64,000 nucleotides of DNA from Nitratireductor thuwali (GCF_036621415.1 NZ_CP030941.1:1364001-1428000); one strand, 5' to 3'; positions 47,907 to 59,152 are shown, numbered from the stretch's first letter. The notes: a model not told the origin generated them from the sequence alone. Translations and numbers: made by a program.

Positions 47907-49304
47907 TCAGTCTTCCATCGCCTTGACGATGTCCTCGGTCATCTTCTTGGCGTCGCCGAGCAGCATCATCGTGCCGTCCTTGTAGAACAGCGTGTTGTCG
48001 ATGCCGGCATAGCCGGAGCCGAGCGAGCGCTTGACGAAGAGGCACGTCCGCGCCTTGTCCACGTCCAGGATCGGCATGCCGTAGATTGGCGAGGTCTTGT
48101 CGTCGCGCGCCGCCGGGTTGGTGACGTCATTGGCGCCGATGACATAAGCGATGTCGGCCTGGCTAAACTCGGAATTGATGTCCTCCAGCTCGAACACCTC
48201 GTCATACGGCACCTGCGCTTCGGCGAGCAGCACGTTCATGTGGCCCGGCATGCGGCCGGCCACCGGGTGGATGGCGTATTTCACCTCGACGCCGTGCGCC
48301 TTCAGCTTGTCGGAAAGCTCCCGCAGCGCGTGCTGCGCCTGGGCCACCGCCATGCCGTAGCCAGGCACGATGATGACCTTCTGCGCGTTCTGCATCAGAT
48401 AGGCCGCATCGTCGGCCGAGCCCTGCTTGACCGTGCGGTCGAGGCCGTCATCGACCGCTACCGCGGTCTCGCCGCCAAAACCGCCGAGAATGACCGAGAT
48501 GAAGGAGCGGTTCATGCCCTTGCACATGATGTAGGACAGGATCGCGCCCGACGAGCCGACGAGAGCGCCGGTGATGATGAGCGCGAGATTGCCCAGCGTA
48601 AAGCCGATGCCGGCGGCGGCCCAGCCCGAATAGGAGTTAAGCATCGACACCACGACCGGCATGTCCGCCCCACCGATCGGGATGATGATGAGGACGCCGA
48701 GCACGAGCGACAGAAGCACGATCAGCCAGAAGACGGTCGTGCTCTGGCCCGCAACCAGCATCACCACCAGCACGACCAGCGCAATCGCCAGCCCCGCATT
48801 GACGACGTGGCGCAGCGGCAGCAGGATCGGCTTGCCGGACATGCGCCCGTCCAGCTTCAGGAAGGCGATGATGGACCCGGTGAAGGTGATCGCGCCGATG
48901 GCCACGCCCAGCGACATCTCGACCAGCGCCTGCGCATGGATCGCGCCGACCTCACCGATGCCGAAGCTTTCGGGCGAGTAGAGCGCTGCGGCGGCCACCA
49001 TCACCGCCGCAAGGCCCACCAGCGAGTGGAAGGCGGCGACGAGCTGCGGCATGGCGGTCATGGCGATGCGCTTGGCGACCACCGCGCCGAACGTGCCGCC
49101 CACCGCGATGCCGCCCACGATCAGCAGAAGGCCGCCGAAGGAAGGCGTGGCATAAAGAAGTGTGGTGGCGAGAGCGATGCCCATGCCCACCATGCCGTAG
49201 AAATTGCCCTGACGGCTGGTCGTGGGGTGTGAGAGCCCCCTCAGCGCCATGATGAAAAGAACGCCGGAAACGAGATAGAGGAAGGATGCAAGATTGGCTG
49301 TCAC
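47907..49304 (-). CDS. pntB: NAD(P) transhydrogenase subunit beta
   Basis: Proton-translocating transhydrogenase, NADP-binding subunit; couples H+ entry to NADPH formation. 465 residues: eight or nine membrane helices up to about 280, then the soluble dIII domain with VIIVPGYGMAVAQAQHALREL (GxGxxxAQAQ, near 317), HPVAGRMPGHMNVLLAEA and GANDVTNPAARDDKTSPIYGMP (core GANDVTNPAAR). Ends DIVKAMED. It follows pntA2 with 1 nt between stop and start regions, third gene of pntA1-A2-B. Confidence 0.96.
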   Translation of the reverse strand: MTANLASFLYLVSGVLFIMALRGLSHPTTSRQGNFYGMVGMGIALATTLLYATPSFGGLLLIVGGIAVGGTFGAVVAKRIAMTAMPQLVAAFHSLVGLAAVMVAAAALYSPESFGIGEVGAIHAQALVEMSLGVAIGAITFTGSIIAFLKLDGRMSGKPILLPLRHVVNAGLAIALVVLVVMLVAGQSTTVFWLIVLLSLVLGVLIIIPIGGADMPVVVSMLNSYSGWAAAGIGFTLGNLALIITGALVGSSGAILSYIMCKGMNRSFISVILGGFGGETAVAVDDGLDRTVKQGSADDAAYLMQNAQKVIIVPGYGMAVAQAQHALRELSDKLKAHGVEVKYAIHPVAGRMPGHMNVLLAEAQVPYDEVFELEDINSEFSQADIAYVIGANDVTNPAARDDKTSPIYGMPILDVDKARTCLFVKRSLGSGYAGIDNTLFYKDGTMMLLGDAKKMTEDIVKAMED

Positions 49305-49305
49305 G

Positions 49306-49731
49306 TCACTTGTCCTTCTTCTTGTACATGGCCAGCATGCGCTGGGTCACCAGGAAGCCGCCGAAGATGTTCACGGAGGCGAGCACCAGCGCGACGAAGC
49401 CGAAGCCGGTGGCAAGGCCGGAGGCCGAAATGCCCACAGCCAGCAACGCGCCCACAACGATCACCGAGGAAATCGCATTGGTGACCGACATCAACGGCGT
49501 GTGCAGCGCCGGCGTCACCGACCAGACCACGTAATAGCCGACGAAGATCGCCAGCACGAAGATTGCCAGCCGGAAGACGAAGGGATCGATCGCCCCGCCG
49601 CTTGCCCCGTGCGCCAGCGTGCCGGCGGCGTCCGCCACTTCGGCCGACTGCATGCCTTCAACGGCGGCACGCACGCTGGCCACCGCCCGCTCGAGCTGAT
49701 CGAGCGCCTTTTCAATTGCCGTGGGTTCCAT
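49306..49731 (-). CDS. pntA2: NAD(P) transhydrogenase subunit alpha 2
   Basis: 141-residue membrane part of the alpha subunit encoded separately, as in Rhodospirillum rubrum. Three or four helices: [45 protein letters not shown] (core [20 protein letters not shown]) and [22 protein letters not shown], ending MYKKKDK. An N-terminal coiled region ([19 protein letters not shown]) is longer than usual. Its ATG overlaps the last base of the pntA1 stop (49731). Confidence 0.94.
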   Translation of the reverse strand: MEPTAIEKALDQLERAVASVRAAVEGMQSAEVADAAGTLAHGASGGAIDPFVFRLAIFVLAIFVGYYVVWSVTPALHTPLMSVTNAISSVIVVGALLAVGISASGLATGFGFVALVLASVNIFGGFLVTQRMLAMYKKKDK

Positions 49732-51110
49732 TAGACGTCTCCCCCCGATTTGGGCGCGGCCGGCTTCCGGGCTGGCGCCTTGCGCGTGCTGGCCGCGCGC
49801 TTGGATCCCGTTTTGGCTTCGCCTGATTTAGCTTCGCCTGATTTGGCTGCGGCTGGCTTGGCCGGCGCGGTTTTCGCAGCCGCTCTGCGGGCCGGTGCCT
49901 TCTTCGGAGCGACCTCGAGGCCCGGCTCCGTGCCCTTTGCCGCCTTGGCCACCTGCGGGTCGGCCTTGGTCGCCGCCGCCGCGGCATCGGCGAAGTTCGG
50001 ATGCACCACCTTGCCGCCATGGGTCAGCATGGTGGCCTTGACCAGCTCATCCTCCGGGTCGAGCGCAAATTCCTTCGTCTCCTTGTCGACCATGGTCTCA
50101 AGAAAGGCGAAGAGGTTCTTGGCGTAGAGCAGCGAGGCGGAAGCCGCCACCCGGCCCGGCACGTTGAGGTGGCCGATGATTTTCACATCATTGGCCGTCG
50201 TCACGACCTTGCCTGCGACCGCGCCCTCGACATTGCCGCCACGCTCGACCGCCAGATCGACGATCACCGAGCCGGCGCGCATCGACTTCACCATGTCCGC
50301 GGTCACCAGCCGCGGCGCAGGCCGCCCAGGGATGAGCGCCGTGGTGATGACGATGTCCTGCTTGGCGATATGTTCGGCGACAAGCTCGCTCTGCGCCTTC
50401 TTTTCCTCGTCGGTAAGCTCGCGCGCATAGCCGCCTTCGCCGGACGCATCCTTGAGCGCGTCCGTCATGATGAACTTCGCGCCGAGCGACTGGACCTGCT
50501 CGCCCGCCGCCGCGCGCACATCCGTCGCGGTAACGACAGCGCCCAGGCGGCGCGCCGTGGCGATGGCCTGCAATCCGGCCACGCCCGCTCCCATGACGAA
50601 GACCTTCGCCGCCGGCACGGTGCCTGCCGCCGTCATCATCATCGGCAGCGCGCGATCATATTCGGCGGCTGCGTCGATCACGGCCCGGTAACCCGCCAAA
50701 TTGGCCTGGGAGGAAAGGACGTCCATGGACTGGGCGCGCGTGATCCGCGGCATGAACTCCATGGCGAGGCCCGTAACGCCGGCTTTCGCCATTGCTGCGA
50801 TCTCACCCTCGTTGCCGTAGGGATCCATGGACGCGATGACGATCGCGTCCTTCTTGTATGTCTTGAGTTCGGAGGCCTTCGGGCGGCGCAGCTTCAAGAT
50901 GATATCGGCCTTGGCCGCATCGCCGGCCGAGCCGATCTTCGCCCCGGCCTTCTCGAAATCGCTGTCGATGATGCGCGAAGGAAGCCCCGCCCCCTTTTCC
51001 ACGATCACCTCGAAGCCCAGCCCGGTCAGCCGCTTCACCGTGTCCGGAGATGCAGCGACCCGTGGCTCATTGGCGTCGAGCTCCTTGGGCACGAATAGTC
51101 TTTGTCCCAC
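49731..51110 (-). CDS. pntA1: NAD(P) transhydrogenase subunit alpha 1 with basic C-terminal tail
   Basis: NAD(H)-binding dI subunit. A GTG at 51110 preceded by AAAGGAA gives [11 protein letters not shown], the family N terminus (459 residues); an ATG at 51146 would add 12. Core motifs: [21 protein letters not shown], and the Rossmann [26 protein letters not shown] (core [18 protein letters not shown]). After about residue 385 there is an unusual 75-residue Ala/Lys/Pro tail with repeats such as [11 protein letters not shown] and [11 protein letters not shown], like histone H1 or AlgP tails, absent from the classical protein. Confidence 0.93.
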   Translation of the reverse strand: MGQRLFVPKELDANEPRVAASPDTVKRLTGLGFEVIVEKGAGLPSRIIDSDFEKAGAKIGSAGDAAKADIILKLRRPKASELKTYKKDAIVIASMDPYGNEGEIAAMAKAGVTGLAMEFMPRITRAQSMDVLSSQANLAGYRAVIDAAAEYDRALPMMMTAAGTVPAAKVFVMGAGVAGLQAIATARRLGAVVTATDVRAAAGEQVQSLGAKFIMTDALKDASGEGGYARELTDEEKKAQSELVAEHIAKQDIVITTALIPGRPAPRLVTADMVKSMRAGSVIVDLAVERGGNVEGAVAGKVVTTANDVKIIGHLNVPGRVAASASLLYAKNLFAFLETMVDKETKEFALDPEDELVKATMLTHGGKVVHPNFADAAAAATKADPQVAKAAKGTEPGLEVAPKKAPARRAAAKTAPAKPAAAKSGEAKSGEAKTGSKRAASTRKAPARKPAAPKSGGDV

Positions 51111-51179
51111 CGTCAGTTCCTTTCGGTTGGACCGTCCCCTCCCCACATTGGCCCCGCTGGCGCGGGGCCGGCAGCATGC

Positions 51180-51407
51180 CTAGCGCAGCAGCCATGCCCC
51201 AAGAGCGCTGATGAGGACAAAGAGAACGGTACTGGAGAAAAAGCCTGCAGAAGTGAAAAAGCCGAAGGCCATCGCAATGAGGATGGCGATGATGATCAGG
51301 CTCGAATATTTGGTGATCGCCAAGAACAGATTATAGGTGCGCTCGTGTTCCTCGTAGTCCATTTCCGCACCCGTCTCGACCGGACCGGCCGGCTTATCGT
51401 CTGCCAT
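51180..51407 (-). CDS. aa3-type cytochrome c oxidase subunit IV
   Basis: Small accessory subunit of alphaproteobacterial cytochrome aa3 oxidase. 75 residues from the ATG at 51407 (MADDKPAG); the frame opens at 51467 with an unlikely N terminus. YEEHERTYNLFLAITKYSSL before a long C-terminal hydrophobic region (IIIAILIAMAFGFF and STVLFVLISALGAWLL) is the typical pattern. It lies apart from the other oxidase genes, just upstream of pntA1 with about 70 nt between them. Confidence 0.88.
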   Translation of the reverse strand: MADDKPAGPVETGAEMDYEEHERTYNLFLAITKYSSLIIIAILIAMAFGFFTSAGFFSSTVLFVLISALGAWLLR

Positions 51408-51558
51408 CGCTAACCCCATGGGATAAGATTTGCGATGGGGAATAGCGAAAACGAGCGTCAAGGGCAATGGCAGGATTGCCGCATTTGGTACGCGTTTGGC
51501 TGTTTCACCGCTCGGGCCGCAAGATAATCGCCGCGCTTACACGCGGCCAAACCTGCTC

Positions 51559-52404
51559 CTATGACAGCCAGCGCTTGCGCCGCTTGTAGTGCTTGACGTT
51601 GCGGAACGAGCGCCGGCCTTCGCCGCCGACGCCGAGGTAGAATTCCTTTACGTCCTCGTTCTCGCGCAGCGCCTTGGCCTCGCCGTCGAGCACGATGCGT
51701 CCGGCTTCGAGGATGTAGCCATATTTCGCGTAGCGCAGCGCTACATTGGTGTTCTGCTCCGCAAGCAGGAACGACACGCCCTGCTCCTCGTTGAGCTTTC
51801 GCACGATCTCGAAGATTTCCTCGACGAGCTGTGGGGCAAGTCCCATGGAGGGCTCGTCGAGCAGGATCATCTTGGGCCGCGACATCAGCGCCCGCCCGAT
51901 GGCGGTCATCTGCTGCTCACCGCCGGACGTATAGCCGGCCTGGCTGTTGCGGCGCTCCTTGAGACGCGGAAAGTAGGTGTAGACGAGATCGAGATCGCGG
52001 CGGATGGCGGCCTGGCCGTCCCGCCGCGTGAAAGCGCCGGTCAAGAGATTGTCCTCCACCGAAAGATGCCCGAAGCAGTGCCGACCCTCCATTACCTGGA
52101 TGCAGCCCTGCCGCACCAGATTGTTGGGCGACAGGTTCTGGACCTGGTTGCCGTCGAAGACGATGTTGCCCTTGGTCACCTCGCCCCGCTCGGCCTGAAG
52201 CAGGTTCGAGATGGCCTTGAGCGTCGTCGTCTTGCCGGCGCCGTTCGCGCCCAAAAGCGCCGTGATGCCGCCACGCGGCACGGACAGCGAGACACCCTTG
52301 AGCACGAGGATCACATGGTCGTAGATGACCTCGATGTTGTTGACCTCGAGGATGGCAGGAGAGAGCTCTTGCTTTTGCGCCGCTGCGCTTTCGGGAGTGG
52401 TCAT
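51559..52404 (-). CDS. livF: Branched-chain amino acid-type ABC transporter ATP-binding protein
   Basis: ATPase subunit of 281 residues: Walker A GANGAGKTT (about 52), signature SGGEQQM (about 160), Walker B MILLDEPSMGL (about 180) and the H-loop replaced by EQN, all as in LivF. The C terminus has an extra basic tail RRSFRNVKHYKRRKRW. Last gene of the ligase-transport operon; with LivG it forms the nucleotide-binding pair. Substrate of the complex is likely an acid activated by the ligase encoded first, not necessarily an amino acid. Confidence 0.93.
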   Translation of the reverse strand: MTTPESAAAQKQELSPAILEVNNIEVIYDHVILVLKGVSLSVPRGGITALLGANGAGKTTTLKAISNLLQAERGEVTKGNIVFDGNQVQNLSPNNLVRQGCIQVMEGRHCFGHLSVEDNLLTGAFTRRDGQAAIRRDLDLVYTYFPRLKERRNSQAGYTSGGEQQMTAIGRALMSRPKMILLDEPSMGLAPQLVEEIFEIVRKLNEEQGVSFLLAEQNTNVALRYAKYGYILEAGRIVLDGEAKALRENEDVKEFYLGVGGEGRRSFRNVKHYKRRKRWLS

Positions 52405-52495
52405 CGCTTACTCATCCAGCTTGGAACCGTGCGCCTTCGGCAACGCCGTCATCCCGGCTTCCCCTGTGGTCGGCCGGGATGACGTTGCTTCTATT

Positions 52496-53821
52496 TTACA
52501 TCTCGCACTCTTCATTCACCGGCCAGGGCGCATTGGCCTCGGCATACTCCCTGGCCTTCTCTTCCTCCAGCGGCTCGATCGCGCTGCGGTCCGGTTGGAT
52601 GATGTCGGACACTTTGACGAACTTGGAGCCGTCCCATTCGAGCATCCAGCCGCCGCCGTGGCCGGTATGGTCGGCGCACGAGGTCGAGAATGGCACCAGC
52701 ATGCCTTCCGCTCCGAGTTCCTTGAGCCGCGCCTCGTCGAGCTTGATGTTCTCAAGCCCCCAGCGCACCTGCACGGCATCCGGCGTCTGCGTGTCGAACT
52801 CTTCCTGCGCGGCGCGGATGCCCTCGACCAGGATGACCGAGATCATGACCCCGCGCTGATAGAACACGGAATCGAACTCGCCTTCCGCCTGATTGATATG
52901 CGATTTACCGGCATCGACCACATGCCTCTTGATGTCCTGCATCAGAGCCGATTCGGAATTGGGAACGCTCCATGAGATGGAGCGATAGCCCTTGCCCTGG
53001 TCGCCTATCAGCTTGAGGTCCCCATCGTGGCCGGACCACCAGATCCCCACGAACTGATCCATGGGATATTTGGTTTTTGCCGCCTCGGTCAGGGCGCCGG
53101 CATTCATCGCTCCCCAGCCCCACATGACCACGAAGTCGGGCCGCTCGCGGCGGATTTGCAGCCACTGCGCCGACTGGTTCTGCATCTCGGTCAGGCCCAC
53201 GGGAATGGGAAGCAGCGTGAAGCCGTGTTCGGCAGCCAGCTTCTCGAGCAACGGGATAGGCTCCTTGCCGAAGGGATGGTCGAGATGCAGAAGCGCGATC
53301 TTCTTGCCCGACAGGCTGGAAAGATCATTGTCCGAGATGTGGTTCAGGATCATGGACGCGCCATCCCAATAAGAGGAAGGCGGGTTGAAGGCCCATTGGA
53401 AAACCTTGCCGTCGGCCATGGCCGAGAAGCCGTATCCCGGCGCCAGGATCGGGATTTCGTCCACATTCGATTTCGGTAGCACCTGCAGCGTGATGCCTGT
53501 CGACCAGGGTTGGGTGACCACGGCATTAGCCTTGGTCTTCTCGTAGCACTCCACGCCCTTTTCAGTGTTGTAGCCGGTCTCGCATTCGTCATAGACCAGC
53601 TTGGCGCCGTTAAGGCCGCCGTCGCGTTCGTTGAGAAGCGTGATGTAGTCGCGCTGCCCGTTCATGAGGGGCGTTCCCGTCGCCGCGAAAGGCCCGGTGC
53701 GATAGGAAAGGTTGGGGATGTAGATCGATCCGTCCTGCGCGAGCGCCGGCGCGGCAAGTGCTATGCCCACCGCCATGGCCGATGCCGTCGCGGCTGCTTT
53801 CATCCATGTCTTCATGCTCAT
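52496..53821 (-). CDS. ABC transporter substrate-binding protein (HAAT family)
   Basis: Periplasmic type I binding protein of 441 residues. Signal peptide MSMKTWMKAAATASAMAVGIALAAPALAQ (cleavage near 29; hydrophobic core AMAVGIALAAPALA). Mature part begins GSIYIPNLSYRTGPFAATGTPL, then GGLNGAKLVYDECETGYNTEKGVE, typical for the Peripla_BP_6 proteins that sit with acyl-CoA ligases. Six Cys include CETGYNTEKGVEC and the C-terminal EECEM. Ligand not predictable; aromatic or fatty acids are candidates by context. Confidence 0.92.
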   Translation of the reverse strand: MSMKTWMKAAATASAMAVGIALAAPALAQDGSIYIPNLSYRTGPFAATGTPLMNGQRDYITLLNERDGGLNGAKLVYDECETGYNTEKGVECYEKTKANAVVTQPWSTGITLQVLPKSNVDEIPILAPGYGFSAMADGKVFQWAFNPPSSYWDGASMILNHISDNDLSSLSGKKIALLHLDHPFGKEPIPLLEKLAAEHGFTLLPIPVGLTEMQNQSAQWLQIRRERPDFVVMWGWGAMNAGALTEAAKTKYPMDQFVGIWWSGHDGDLKLIGDQGKGYRSISWSVPNSESALMQDIKRHVVDAGKSHINQAEGEFDSVFYQRGVMISVILVEGIRAAQEEFDTQTPDAVQVRWGLENIKLDEARLKELGAEGMLVPFSTSCADHTGHGGGWMLEWDGSKFVKVSDIIQPDRSAIEPLEEEKAREYAEANAPWPVNEECEM

Positions 53822-53879
53822 TCCTCCACTTGTCCGTTTTTCCTTATGGATGGGGCGAACCGGCCCCGTTCTCGCAGCC

Positions 53880-54956
53880 CTAATGCGGGAAAGGCCACAA
53901 TATCAGTTTCTCCCGTATGACCGCCCAAAAGCGCGCCAGCCCGTGCGGCTCGACGATCAGGAAGGTGATGATGAGCGCCCCCACGATCATCACGTTGAGA
54001 TGCTCCACCATGGCTGAATCGACCGGTATGCCGAACGTTGCCGGCACCGTGCTTATGATCACCGGCAGGGCGACGATCAGGATCGCGCCCAGGTAGTTGC
54101 CAAGGATCGAGCCCAGCCCGCCAATGATGGCGATGAAAAGGACCCGGAAAGAAAGCGGGATATCGAACAGATTGGCCTCCGCCGCGCCGCGCCACAGGAA
54201 CACGAACAGCGCGCCCGAAACGCCGACGATATAGGACGACACAAAAAACGCCGTCAGCTTCGCCCGCATCAGATTGATGCCGACCAGCTCGGCCGCGATG
54301 TCCATGTCGCGCACCGCCTTCCACATGCGGCCGATGCGGCCGCGCGTGATATTGATGGCGAACAAGGTGATGACCGAGACGACGCCGAGCACGAAGTAAT
54401 ACTGGGTCATCGCGGTGGCGCGCGGACCGGCAACGGTGATGCCGAACATATCGATATTGGGCACCTGGATCGCGCCCGAAGCATTGTAGTTGTAGAGCCA
54501 CGCCCATTTCTGGAACAGCCAGACCAGGAAGAACTGTGCGGCCAGCGTGGCGATGGCGAGATAGAACCCCTTGATCCTGAGCGACGGCAGGCCGAACAGC
54601 ACGCCGACCGCCGCCGAGAAAAAGCCCGACATGGCGATGGCGATCACGATGTTCATTTCGGGGAATATGGTCAGCAGCTTGTAGCAGGCATACGCGCCCA
54701 CCCCCATGAAGGCCCCGGTGCCGAGCGAAAGCTGTCCGGCATAGCCGGTGAGAATGTTCAGACCCAGCGCCGCCAGCGAATAGATGAGCACGGGGATAAG
54801 CAGCGCCCGGAAGGTGAACTCGCTCGCCGTCAGCGGAAACACGACGAAGGCAAGCAGCAGGATGAAGCCCAGCAGAAGAGCGTCCTGCCGCACCGGAAAC
54901 AACGCGTGGTCCGCCTTGTAGGAAGTCTTGAACTGGCCGGCTGTGCGATAGAGCAT
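53880..54956 (-). CDS. livM: ABC transporter permease, LivM type
   Basis: Inner-membrane permease of 358 residues with about nine helices and the BPD_transp_2 signature (LGLNILTGYAGQLSLGTGAFMGVGAY, core LTGYAGQLSLGTGAFMGVGA near 86; AELVGINLMRAKLTAFFVSS, the EAA-like coupling loop near 220). The last 30 residues (IVEPHGLARFWAVIREKLIL) are usual for the family. Pairs with LivH. Confidence 0.93.
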   Translation of the reverse strand: MLYRTAGQFKTSYKADHALFPVRQDALLLGFILLLAFVVFPLTASEFTFRALLIPVLIYSLAALGLNILTGYAGQLSLGTGAFMGVGAYACYKLLTIFPEMNIVIAIAMSGFFSAAVGVLFGLPSLRIKGFYLAIATLAAQFFLVWLFQKWAWLYNYNASGAIQVPNIDMFGITVAGPRATAMTQYYFVLGVVSVITLFAINITRGRIGRMWKAVRDMDIAAELVGINLMRAKLTAFFVSSYIVGVSGALFVFLWRGAAEANLFDIPLSFRVLFIAIIGGLGSILGNYLGAILIVALPVIISTVPATFGIPVDSAMVEHLNVMIVGALIITFLIVEPHGLARFWAVIREKLILWPFPH

Positions 54957-55004
54957 GGCTACACCCTCCGGCCAAAATCGATGATGCCCGCTTTTCCGGC
55001 CATT

Positions 55005-55967
55005 CTACACCCGCTCGATGATGCGTTCGCCGAACAGGCCCTGGGGCCTGAACAGGAGGACCAGCAGCGCCAGCATATAGGCGAACCACGCTTCCGTGTT
55101 GCCACCGAGCAGGGGCTGGCCCCAATAGATCTCGAACAGCTTTTCCAGAATGCCGATGGCAAGCCCGCCGATGATGGCGCCCATGACGCTTTCCAGTCCG
55201 CCCAGCATGAGCACCGGCAGCGCCTTGTAGGCGATGACCTCCAGCGCGAAGGAAACCCCGGCGCGGGCGCCCCACACGATGCCCGTGGCAAGCGCGATGA
55301 CGCCGGCGATGAACCAGACGATGACCCAGATCGTCGAGAGCGAAATACCGACCGAAAGCGCCGCCTGATGGTCGTCGCCGAGCGCCCGGATCGCCCTGCC
55401 GATCTTGGACTTGTTGAGGAAGACGAGCAGGCTTGCGACGAGAAGCCCGGCTCCGATCACCGCCGTCAGGTCCTTTTCCTCGATGGAGACGAACCCGCCG
55501 AACGGCTCGAACAGGATGCTGCCTGTCGGAATGCCGAGTTGCTCGGTTATCATCACCTTGTTCTCGCCGCCGAAGATGATCTCCCCCAGCCCGATCAGGA
55601 ACAGGGTGATGCCTATCGTCGCCATGAACAGGATGATGTCCGGCTGGTTGACCAGCGGCCGGAGCACCACCCGCTCGATGGAGATGGCCAGAAGCAGCAT
55701 GACGCCCAGCGTCAGCGGCAGGGCCAGAAGCGCCGGCACGCCCATCTCGTAAAGTCCGACCAGTGTCAGAGCCGCAAACACGACCATGATGCCTTGCGCG
55801 AAATTGAAGATGCGCGAGGATTTGTAGATGAGCACGAAACCAAGCGCGATCAGCGCGTAGAGTACGCCGCCCACAAGCCCTTCCCACAGGACCTGCAGCA
55901 GGAAATCAGGCGCGGCCGCCATGTCGGCGAACGGCTTCACGAAGATGGCGTTCAAGAGTTCCATCAA
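55005..55967 (-). CDS. livH: ABC transporter permease, LivH type
   Basis: 320-residue permease with eight or nine helices. Family blocks: LLQVLWEGLVGGVLYALIALGFVLIYKSSRIFNFAQG (core ALGFVLIYKSSRIFNFAQG, residues about 41-59), RAIRALGDDHQAALSVGI as the coupling loop, and FRPQGLFGERIIERV at the end, as in LivH. Forms the membrane channel with LivM. 48 nt before livM. Confidence 0.93.
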   Translation of the reverse strand: MMELLNAIFVKPFADMAAAPDFLLQVLWEGLVGGVLYALIALGFVLIYKSSRIFNFAQGIMVVFAALTLVGLYEMGVPALLALPLTLGVMLLLAISIERVVLRPLVNQPDIILFMATIGITLFLIGLGEIIFGGENKVMITEQLGIPTGSILFEPFGGFVSIEEKDLTAVIGAGLLVASLLVFLNKSKIGRAIRALGDDHQAALSVGISLSTIWVIVWFIAGVIALATGIVWGARAGVSFALEVIAYKALPVLMLGGLESVMGAIIGGLAIGILEKLFEIYWGQPLLGGNTEAWFAYMLALLVLLFRPQGLFGERIIERV

Positions 55968-56018
55968 TTGCTCCTCCCCAAGGCTTCCGAGGAAGCGTGA
56001 GCCGCCGACATGTTCATG

Positions 56019-56165
56019 CTATCCCATGATCCCTGGAAACAGCCCGATCAGGCCGATCAGGATGAGGTAGAAGGCGACGATGTAGTTCAGCAGCCGGGGC
56101 ACGATGAGTATCAGTATGCCGGCGATCAGCGAGACGAGCGGCGTAAGCGACATGTCCATCATCAT
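56019..56165 (-). CDS. DUF3096 small membrane protein
   Basis: 48-residue ORF between livG and livH, preceded by AAAGGAA. Three consecutive ATGs begin it. The single DUF3096 domain is a hydrophobic hairpin: SLTPLVSLIAGILILIVPRL then LNYIVAFYLILIGLIGLFPG. The family is widespread but of unknown function; here it is embedded in a transport operon in the same direction, so it may be a small subunit or stabiliser of the permease, or merely cotranscribed. Confidence 0.82.
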   Translation of the reverse strand: MMMDMSLTPLVSLIAGILILIVPRLLNYIVAFYLILIGLIGLFPGIMG

Positions 56166-56176
56166 GGCATTTCCTT

Positions 56177-56997
<821 letters not shown>

Positions 56998-57001
<4 letters not shown>

Positions 57002-58974
57002 TCCGCCGCCTCCGCCATGCCGGGCCCGTCCGCCGCGACGGTGTCGGCGTCAATGATGCGAATGTTGGCGCTGATGATGCCCTTGCGCCCGTCCTCATAG
57101 GTAACCTGTGTCTCGGCGAAAATCTCCGGGCTGCCGTCATAAAGAGCTTCGATCAATGCGCCGTAGCGCTCGGCGATGAAGGAGCGCCGCACTTTCTGGG
57201 TCCGCGTGAGCTCGCCGTCATCGGCATCGAGCTCCTTGTGCAGAATGAGAAAGCGGCGGATCTGCGAGGCCGCCATCATCGGCTCCGCGGCCAGCCGGCG
57301 GTTGGTCTCGGCGACATGCCTGGAGATGATTTCGCAGACGCGCGGATGACCCGCCAGCTCCTGGTAGGACGCATAGGCGATGTTGTTCCGCTCTGCCCAG
57401 CTGCCGACCGCCTGCAGGTCGATATTGATAAAGGCGGCGCAGAAGTCCCGGCCGTGCCCGAAGGCGACGGCCTCCTTGATATCGGGGAAGAATTTCAGCG
57501 CATTCTCGATGTATTTTGGAGCGAACAGCGCCCCATTGGAGAGCTTGCCCACATCCTTGGCACGGTCGATGATCCTGAGCTGGCCGTCGCTGTCGAAGAA
57601 GCCGGCATCGCCGGTATGCACCCAGCCGTCGGGCGTCTTGGTTTCCCGCGTCGCCTCCTCGTTCTTGTAGTAGCCCATGAACACGCCCGGCGACCGGTAC
57701 ATGACCTCGCCATTTTCGGCGATCTTGATCTCAACCCCCGGCGACGGCAGCCCCACCGTGTCGGGCCGTATGTTCCCGTCCGGCTGGGCGGTGATGTAGA
57801 CGGTCGCCTCCGTCTGTCCGTAGAGCTGCTTCAGATTGAGTCCGATGGACCGGTAGAAGCTGAACAGTTCGGGCCCGATCGCCTCGCCGGCGGTATAGCC
57901 GACGCGCAGCCGCGACATGCCGATGCGGTCCTTCAACGGCCCGTAGATCAGCAACTCGCCAATGCCGTATTTCACCCGATCCCAGACACCCACCGCCTCG
58001 CCATTCAGGATCTTCTCGCCGACCTTACGCGCATGGGTGAGAAAATGGTCGAACATCGCCTTCTTGGCCCGGCCTGCATCCTCCATCCGCACCATGATGG
58101 TCGTCAGCAACGTCTCGAACACGCGCGGCGGCGCGAAGAAATATGTCGGCGCAATTTCGCGCCGGTCCTCGTTCACCGTCTCCGCGCTCTCCGGGCAGGC
58201 GACGCAAAAGCCGGCCGTATAGGACTGCGCCACCGAAAAGACGTGATCGCCCACCCAGGCAAGCGGGAGATACGCGATGATCGTCTCATGTTCGTCCAGC
58301 CGATCGAACGTGTTGGCGTTGAGTGCCGAGCGCACGAGATTGTCGTGCGACAGCATCACGCCCTTGGGCCGCCCCGTGGTCCCCGACGTGTAGAGCATGA
58401 CACCCAGGTCGCTGCCCTTGCCCCTTGCGATCTCCCCCAGCCAGGCATTGGCCGTATCGGGGTGATCGGCAAGCCGTTTCAGGCCGACCTCCCGCAGCGC
58501 CGAAAAATCATGCAGATGCGTGTGGTCGTAGTCCCGCAGGCCGCGCGGCTCGTCGTAGATGACCTCGGAAAGGCTCGTCGTTTGGTCAGCGATGGAGAGC
58601 AGCTTGTCGACCTGCTCCTGGTCTTCGACGACCGCGAACTTCACCTCGGCGTGTTCAAGCACATAGGCCATCTCCTCGGCCACCGAATCGGCATAGACCG
58701 GCACGGGCACGCCCCCCAGCGACTGCACCGCCGCGAAGGTCCAGTAGAGCCGCGGCCTGTTGGAGCCGATGACGGCAACCCGATCGCCGCGTTCGAAGCC
58801 AATGGATTGCAGGCCGAGCGCGAAGGCCCGCACCTCTTCCATCTGCTGACGCCATGTCCAGCTTTGCCAGATGCCGAAATCCTTGTGGCGCATGGCGGGC
58901 CGGCCACTGAACCGATCGGCGTTCAACAGCAGATATTTGACAAGCGTGTCGGGTGACGCGAAAGCTTGCGCCAA
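56998..58974 (-). CDS. AMP-dependent acyl-CoA ligase (long-chain fatty acid type)
   Basis: Activates a carboxylic acid with ATP and CoA. 658 residues; AMP-binding P-loop LMLYTSGTTGRPKGVMLSH (about 205), YGQTEATVYIT, GWVHTGDAGFFDSDGQLRIIDR (core HTGDAGFFDSDG) and IDRAKDVGKLSNG with the hinge. C-terminal LTRTQKVRRSFIAERY carries the adenylation Lys region. It leads the operon ligase-livG-DUF3096-livH-livM-binding protein-livF, implying vectorial uptake and CoA activation of the substrate, as in several alphaproteobacterial aromatic/fatty acid systems. Confidence 0.92.
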
Positions 58975-59152
58975 TCCGTCCTCCTCCCATTGCGGCGGTT
59001 CACCGCCGCCCTTGCCGGGCGCTCCTCCGCACCCGGATTGTCTTTATACGGTGAAGTTTCCACGAAACCGGGCGGCAATCAACACGCCCCTTGACAGACG
59101 GGGGACGCTTTTGCCTTTATTGTCGGGCAGAAGTGGGTCTCCAGCGCCGATC

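Noticed and set aside
53818..55887. 689-residue minus-strand open frame across livM and livH
   Set aside because: It is the other frame of two genes with clear permease motifs; composition (Arg, Gly, His) is that of a shadow frame.
59091..59119. TTGACA with a T-rich stretch 17 nt downstream on the plus strand, resembling a promoter
   Set aside because: It points into the 3' end of the Crp/Fnr gene antisense, no plus-strand gene or terminator follows, and the -10 match is poor.
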